From Candidatus Levyibacteriota bacterium (GTDB lineage: Bacteria > Patescibacteriota > Microgenomatia > Levybacterales > UBA12049), in the NCBI GenBank assembly GCA_016214555.1, contig JACROF010000017.1, positions 1-44,750 of the forward strand: 44,750 nucleotides of DNA, written 5' to 3'. The notes beneath the pieces are model-generated. The model was given only the letters and a program-made list of their open reading frames with translations. It ran no database searches and was not told the DNA's origin. Positions 40,931 through 44,750 of the stretch are shown here, in pieces. Each line of letters opens with the position of its first letter. The first letter of the stretch is position 1. Position numbers and translations under genes: made by a program.

Positions 40931-42039
40931 AGATAACATTGTTAGCGGAAAGTCTTCAAAAAAAGTTAAGTTATCTTAATCATGCAATATCTACAAGAAC
41001 AGATCTTCCAATACTGCTAAATATATTAATTGAAACAGAAGCCTCGGGCATCAAGCTAAGTGCTACCGATCTTGAAATTGGAATAGAAATAACAGTACCA
41101 GCCGAGGTGGTGGAAGAGGGGAGTATTAGCGTTCCTGCAAGGTCATTTATTGAACTCGTTAACTCGCTTCCAAATGAAAAGCTAACGCTTTTTCTCGACA
41201 AGAATATGCTCATCGTTGAGAGTAAGAAGACGAAGAGTTCATTTCAGACAACTCCAGCATCTGATTTCCCCAAACTTTATGAAGATAAAGGAGCGATGAT
41301 TGCATCTGTGTCTTTTGTTGGTCTTAAGAAGGACGCATCTATTGTCGTTTTGTCTTCAAGTACGGACACGGGAAGACCAGCTCTTTCTGGAGTGTTATTC
41401 AAAAAGGAAGATGAAGGATTTTTGCTTGTTGGAACGGATGGATACAGACTTTCTCTTAAGCATCATACGGTAACAGGAGAGGGGAGTGGTGCTAAGGAGG
41501 AGATGTCGATTATTGTTCCTGCAAAAGTGGTAAGGGAGGTTTTATCTATGAAGGATGAGAATCAGATTGCCATCTATCTCTCAAGAAGTAGTAATCAGAT
41601 TATTTTTGAACAAAAGGACGTATTGCTTGTTGGAAGACTTATTGAGGCAGAGTTTCCTAATTATGAAAGAATTATTCCCTCCGATCATAACTCAAAAGCA
41701 TCGTTTGACAGAGAAGCTCTTCTAAAAGCGGTAAAGATATGCTCAATTTTTGCCCGCGAAGCTGCAAATATTATTACGCTCTCTTTAAAAAAAGATATGA
41801 TTCTTGTTTCTTCGCAAACCCCTTCTCTTGGAGAGAACACTGTTGAAGTTGAGGCTCAGCTTGTCGGAGAGGAAAATGAAATTGCTTTTAACGCAAGGTA
41901 TCTTCTCGAGATTCTCTCAGGGCTTACACAAAATGAAATAACTCTTGAGATGACAGGGCCTCTCAACCCTGGGGTTTTTAAGATCAAAGACGATGCTTCA
42001 TTCCTCCATCTTATTATGCCTATTCGCGTCCAGCAGTGA
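40927..42039 (+). CDS. dnaN: DNA polymerase III beta sliding clamp
   Basis: 370 residues, a normal length. The three repeats of the clamp fold can be followed: LSYLNHAISTRTDLPILLNILIE (domain 1), FVGLKKDASIVVLSSSTDTGRPALSGVLF (domain 2), and FDREALLKAVKICSIFAREAANIITLSL (domain 3). The C-terminus FLHLIMPIRVQQ matches the conserved MPxR end. It tethers the replicative polymerase. Its stop is one base from the convergent gene at 42041. Confidence 0.96.
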   Translation: MKITLLAESLQKKLSYLNHAISTRTDLPILLNILIETEASGIKLSATDLEIGIEITVPAEVVEEGSISVPARSFIELVNSLPNEKLTLFLDKNMLIVESKKTKSSFQTTPASDFPKLYEDKGAMIASVSFVGLKKDASIVVLSSSTDTGRPALSGVLFKKEDEGFLLVGTDGYRLSLKHHTVTGEGSGAKEEMSIIVPAKVVREVLSMKDENQIAIYLSRSSNQIIFEQKDVLLVGRLIEAEFPNYERIIPSDHNSKASFDREALLKAVKICSIFAREAANIITLSLKKDMILVSSQTPSLGENTVEVEAQLVGEENEIAFNARYLLEILSGLTQNEITLEMTGPLNPGVFKIKDDASFLHLIMPIRVQQ

Positions 42040-42040
42040 T

Positions 42041-42490
42041 TTATAAAGCGGGGTAATTTTCTGTCTCGTACTTAATTGTTAAGTTTTCAAGTTGCGCACC
42101 GTTTTGTGTAAGCCATGTAGTTGCCTCTTTTTGGAATGGAGAAGTAAGACTTGCATCGTTTGTAAAAATCGTTACGAGAATATAGTCTTTGCTATCTTTG
42201 TATTCAATCTTAAAGTGTTTGTTTGGAGACCAATATGGGAGGAGGTTCCAAAATTTTTGTTCATTAATTTTTTTGATGTATGAGGGATTTTGCGTTGGGG
42301 CAAGGTCTTCATCAATGTCTTTTTGATCAATCGGTAGGGGTGGGGTTGTTGGTGTTGCTGTTGGGATTGGAGTGTTTTTGTTAGACTCAGGCTTTTCAGA
42401 GATAAATGCGAGAACTGCAACAAGAATTACCCCAAGAGTAAGAAGGACTGCAAGTACCAGAATAATTTTTGTAGAGAGTGTTACTTTCAT
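42041..42490 (-). CDS. single-pass membrane protein with Pro/Thr-rich linker, unknown function
   Basis: 149 residues. One N-terminal transmembrane helix (IILVLAVLLTLGVILVAVLAFI) is followed by a Pro/Thr-rich spacer (TPIPTATPTTPPLPI) and a ~75-residue C-terminal alpha/beta domain (FKIEYKDSKDYILVTIFTND...). This looks like an envelope-anchored domain exposed outside. The ATG is three bases after the stop of the metalloprotease gene, so it is the last gene of the surface cassette. No family is recognised. Confidence 0.75.
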   Translation of the reverse strand: MKVTLSTKIILVLAVLLTLGVILVAVLAFISEKPESNKNTPIPTATPTTPPLPIDQKDIDEDLAPTQNPSYIKKINEQKFWNLLPYWSPNKHFKIEYKDSKDYILVTIFTNDASLTSPFQKEATTWLTQNGAQLENLTIKYETENYPAL

Positions 42491-42493
42491 TTG

Positions 42494-43357
42494 TTAATAT
42501 TCGATCCCATTAAAGTAATGTTGCTTTGCCATATTGTAGACGCATGTATAGTCTTGGGCAAGGTTTTTGTTTGCTCCAAGATATCCGCCTATTGCCTCTT
42601 CTCCTGCTGTCATATAGAACGCAAGAATTTCTGAGTTGTTTTCATTCCAGTTTGTATAACCATAATTACTCACAATGCTACCGCAGGACTGCACGTTTTT
42701 ATATGCGCTATTCTCTCCTAAGCTACCCGCAAGGCTTCCGTCTGGTAATCCTCCTGAGGCGGAGTGTCCTATCTCATGGGCAAAAAGCCATTCCATAACA
42801 AGTTGTGACTGCGCAAGGTTGATGTTGTCTGTGATAACAATGAGTCTTGCGCCACTGATCTTTCCCCATCCAGGATACACTTGTCCAGCATAGTATCCCC
42901 ACGTGTTGTCACATCCTCCCGGGTAGCATCGGGCTCGTGTAAGCTCAAGTTGATAATTGCCTATCGCAAGCGTTTTGTAGGTTGGGGACATATAGATTTT
43001 TTGTACTAGGTTCCACAAGGCTGTAAGTTGGGCTAGTGTCCAGGCCCCATTGGGGGGTTGGAGTGGGCTTTCTGTTGGGCAAACTTTGTATTGAGTGCAG
43101 AGCTCCTCTTTAATCTGCGTGGTGTCGTTTGAAGGTAGTGGTTGCCCAGGTTGCCCCGTTCCAGGTTGTATGGTGCCATCAGAGCAGTCTTTTGGAAGAG
43201 AGGGGGCGTCATTCTGGGGTGAACCAACTTTTGTTACAGCACAGCCCACTGAGGACATTTGGGCATATACGAGAGGAGATGTTGATAACACATATGACGC
43301 GAATAGGCATATGAGCGTTAGAGAGGTCAGTAGTGAGCGATGTTTTTTTATAAGCAT
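42494..43357 (-). CDS. secreted zinc metalloprotease-like protein (HEIGH)
   Basis: 287 residues. A signal peptide (LLTSLTLICLFASYVLS...VYA) is followed by a Gly/Pro/Gln-rich, low-complexity segment (residues ~50-80) and a catalytic domain with HEIGH at 194-198. Glu243 in NNSEILAFY, about 45 residues later, is a plausible third zinc ligand, giving a gluzincin. Cysteines at 87, 93, 144, 149 and 225 could form disulphides. It is probably exported and acts outside the cell. It is co-transcribed with the glucosaminidase-like gene upstream (six-base gap). The substrate is unknown. Confidence 0.78.
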   Translation of the reverse strand: MLIKKHRSLLTSLTLICLFASYVLSTSPLVYAQMSSVGCAVTKVGSPQNDAPSLPKDCSDGTIQPGTGQPGQPLPSNDTTQIKEELCTQYKVCPTESPLQPPNGAWTLAQLTALWNLVQKIYMSPTYKTLAIGNYQLELTRARCYPGGCDNTWGYYAGQVYPGWGKISGARLIVITDNINLAQSQLVMEWLFAHEIGHSASGGLPDGSLAGSLGENSAYKNVQSCGSIVSNYGYTNWNENNSEILAFYMTAGEEAIGGYLGANKNLAQDYTCVYNMAKQHYFNGIEY

Positions 43358-43363
43358 AAATTA

Positions 43364-44230
43364 TTATTGCGATGCACTAGTGCTTGCTGTATCTTTTGGG
43401 TCAGCTGTGTCAAAAGCGACAATCTCAGCGACTGCCTTGTTGATGACATAGGAATCATTTTCTAAGGGTTTTAACACAAGCTTGAGCGTTACAGACCCTT
43501 TTGGGACAGGAGTGGTGCCTCCGTCGCTTGCATCTCCAACATTTTCTTTCAGAGTTTCATACATCTTTGCAATTGCCTCAGCTCCACAGTCCTGGCCAGT
43601 GTTGCCGGGGTCATCGCAGGGATTGTAGGTATTGTAGAAATTTTCAAGAGTAGCATTTGGGTAGCGTTTGGAGATGTAATCAAAGTAAAGTCCAACTCCA
43701 TCCATGATGGTAGGAACAAAAGCAAAGGTATGCCCGAGCGCTTGAGGCCCGGCGGTTGCATGCCATCTGGTTACGTTTGCTACTTGTGCTGCTTCCCAGG
43801 TAATGCCTCCGCAGTTGTAGTTGTCTGGATCAGAGCCTCCTGGTGAGACAACGCCGTTATCAGAACAGAACTGACTTTCGTTTTGAAAGATAAATATCAT
43901 AAGAGGGTCTACTCCAAACTCGCTTGCGAGCTTAACAACCTCATCTCCATGGCCAATAATAGGGCTACGTGAAGCGAGCTTTTTTACATAATTTTCGATT
44001 CTTGTTCCGTCCGATGTTCCTAGGCCAAGGTTGTTGATCGTTGCAGTTTTTGTATCCTCTGCAGCAAACACTTTTTGAGTAAAAAGACGATTTGCCTTAA
44101 AGTTCTGAGGATTGGAGTGTGAAAAGCCTGAGGTAAGGGTGAAGATACCAAAACCTGAAAGGACAATTGCGCTTAATGCGAGCAGCAAGACGCCTTTTGA
44201 TGTCAGTAAAAAGTAGCACAGTCTTACCAT
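43364..44230 (-). CDS. exported glucosaminidase/lysozyme-like peptidoglycan hydrolase
   Basis: 288 residues. An N-terminal transmembrane segment (GVLLLALSAIVLSGFGIFTL) is followed by a domain resembling the glucosaminidase/transglycosylase fold: SPIIGHGDEVVKLASEFGVDPLMIFIFQNESQF, with candidate catalytic Glu118, then NCGGITW. The C-terminal part is a short beta-rich segment with a Ser/Thr/Asp tail. It likely cuts peptidoglycan glycan strands. Its start is one base from the stop of the Ig-like gene. In CPR epibionts such enzymes could act on own or host wall; that is conjecture. Confidence 0.72.
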   Translation of the reverse strand: MVRLCYFLLTSKGVLLLALSAIVLSGFGIFTLTSGFSHSNPQNFKANRLFTQKVFAAEDTKTATINNLGLGTSDGTRIENYVKKLASRSPIIGHGDEVVKLASEFGVDPLMIFIFQNESQFCSDNGVVSPGGSDPDNYNCGGITWEAAQVANVTRWHATAGPQALGHTFAFVPTIMDGVGLYFDYISKRYPNATLENFYNTYNPCDDPGNTGQDCGAEAIAKMYETLKENVGDASDGGTTPVPKGSVTLKLVLKPLENDSYVINKAVAEIVAFDTADPKDTASTSASQ

Positions 44231-44231
44231 A

Positions 44232-44750
44232 TTATCGAATGACCTCCCAGACTATGGTATATGTATTTAGATCAACGCCTAGCCCTTTTAGCTTGTCGGA
44301 AATTACTTGTTCAAGAACAGGGACCTCAACCTCTCTATATACAAAAAGCTTAGCAACAAAAACTTTCTTTTTAAGATCAAAATTAACCTGATATTTTCCG
44401 CTTAGCAATGGGAGGCTGTTAAACCATGGGTATTGTCTTGTTACATCGCTTCTTTCTAGACCAGCTTGCGTAATGTTGTTTGTGATCGATCCAGCTTTCG
44501 ATGTTGTTGTGAAGGAAACGCTTGTTGTTGTTTGTCCAAACGTGATGACAACGGTGTATTGTTGATTTTCCGCAAGGGCGCTTTCGGGTGTAAGCATGAG
44601 GGTTTTTTCATCTTTCTGCCATTGCCTGATAAAAACAACGCGTGGAGTCGTGCGAATAGATAGCCCACTTTGCTCTGGGGGGGTCATTTTTCGCGAAAAC
44701 TGAACTGTTATGGGTGAAAAAATTGTTACATTTTCTTTGTTGTCCTGTGG
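44232..44750 (-). CDS. surface protein with SbsA-type Ig-like domain (5' end cut by window edge)
   Basis: At least 172 residues; the frame is open to base 44750, so the N-terminus lies outside. VTIFSPITVQFSRKMTPPEQ ... TLMLTPESALAENQQYTVVI is the Big_5/SbsA Ig-like fold seen in S-layer and adhesin-like proteins. The C-terminal ~90 residues (YPWFNSLPLLSGKYQVNFDLKKK...) form another alpha/beta domain. An internal ATG at 44687 is inside the Ig-like domain and is not the start. It is the upstream gene of the envelope cassette. Confidence 0.72.
   Translation of the reverse strand, partial: PQDNKENVTIFSPITVQFSRKMTPPEQSGLSIRTTPRVVFIRQWQKDEKTLMLTPESALAENQQYTVVITFGQTTTSVSFTTTSKAGSITNNITQAGLERSDVTRQYPWFNSLPLLSGKYQVNFDLKKKVFVAKLFVYREVEVPVLEQVISDKLKGLGVDLNTYTIVWEVIR

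Overview
The window reads as a chromosomal segment of a Candidate Phyla Radiation (Patescibacteria) bacterium, most likely of the Microgenomates group. This placement is inference. It rests on very tight packing, near-absent terminators, an archaeal-type ATP-dependent DNA ligase and UMP kinase, a stand-alone PolA-type 5'-3' exonuclease, a DUF4012 surface protein, shortened housekeeping enzymes, and the origin-type order jag-yidC-yidD-rnpA-rpmH / dnaA-dnaN. I see no tRNA, rRNA, CRISPR array or insertion sequence, and no gene-free stretch longer than about 255 bases.

Layout. 1-8.3 kb: ATP-dependent ligase and a Fic protein (minus), a UbiB/ABC1-type kinase flanked by two related two-helix microproteins (plus), then recF, UMP kinase, a phosphoribosyltransferase-like protein and a GT4 glycosyltransferase (minus). 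8.3-16.1 kb: exonuclease, ftsH, a mutY-like glycosylase, trpS and tgt (minus), a small plus-strand gene, and murD. 16.2-21.8 kb: a frameshifted comM/yifB, a membrane GT-C-like protein and a Ca2+-type P-ATPase (plus). 21.8-25 kb: ruvC-ruvA-ruvB (minus), rplY (plus) and a TPR membrane protein (minus). 25-33 kb: valS and a PhoB-like regulator (minus), an aldolase-like protein with pgk, a small gene and a DedA protein (plus), and a DUF475/TerC-like protein (minus). 33-39.2 kb: an SDR-DUF4012 fusion, an O-antigen-ligase-like protein, jag, yidC, yidD, rnpA and a frameshifted rpmH (minus). 39.2-42 kb: dnaA and dnaN with DnaA boxes, a candidate oriC. 42-44.75 kb: a cell-surface cassette (Ig-like protein, glucosaminidase-like protein, secreted zinc protease, anchored protein).

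Promoters. In at least 14 places a sigma70-type -10 hexamer lies exactly 6 or 7 bases before an ATG or GTG, so those transcripts should be leaderless. This rule fixes several start codons and supports small genes at 2475, 14515 and 31191.

The most unusual observation is at trpS and at the exonuclease gene. Each has a leaderless start upstream of the functional start that encodes the same N-terminus as the real protein (VYSGIRAT and KLVLID) but with mostly different synonymous codons. In both places the short upstream copy runs straight into the same ~31-bp palindromic element, reads through it, and stops overlapping the start codon of the intact gene. The two element copies differ by a compensatory base pair. 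This looks like a palindromic element inserted in the 5' end of genes together with a recoded copy of the gene start. Other signals are 11-bp phased repeats on both sides of valS next to a PhoB-type regulator gene, and degenerate 7-bp tandem arrays at three loci.
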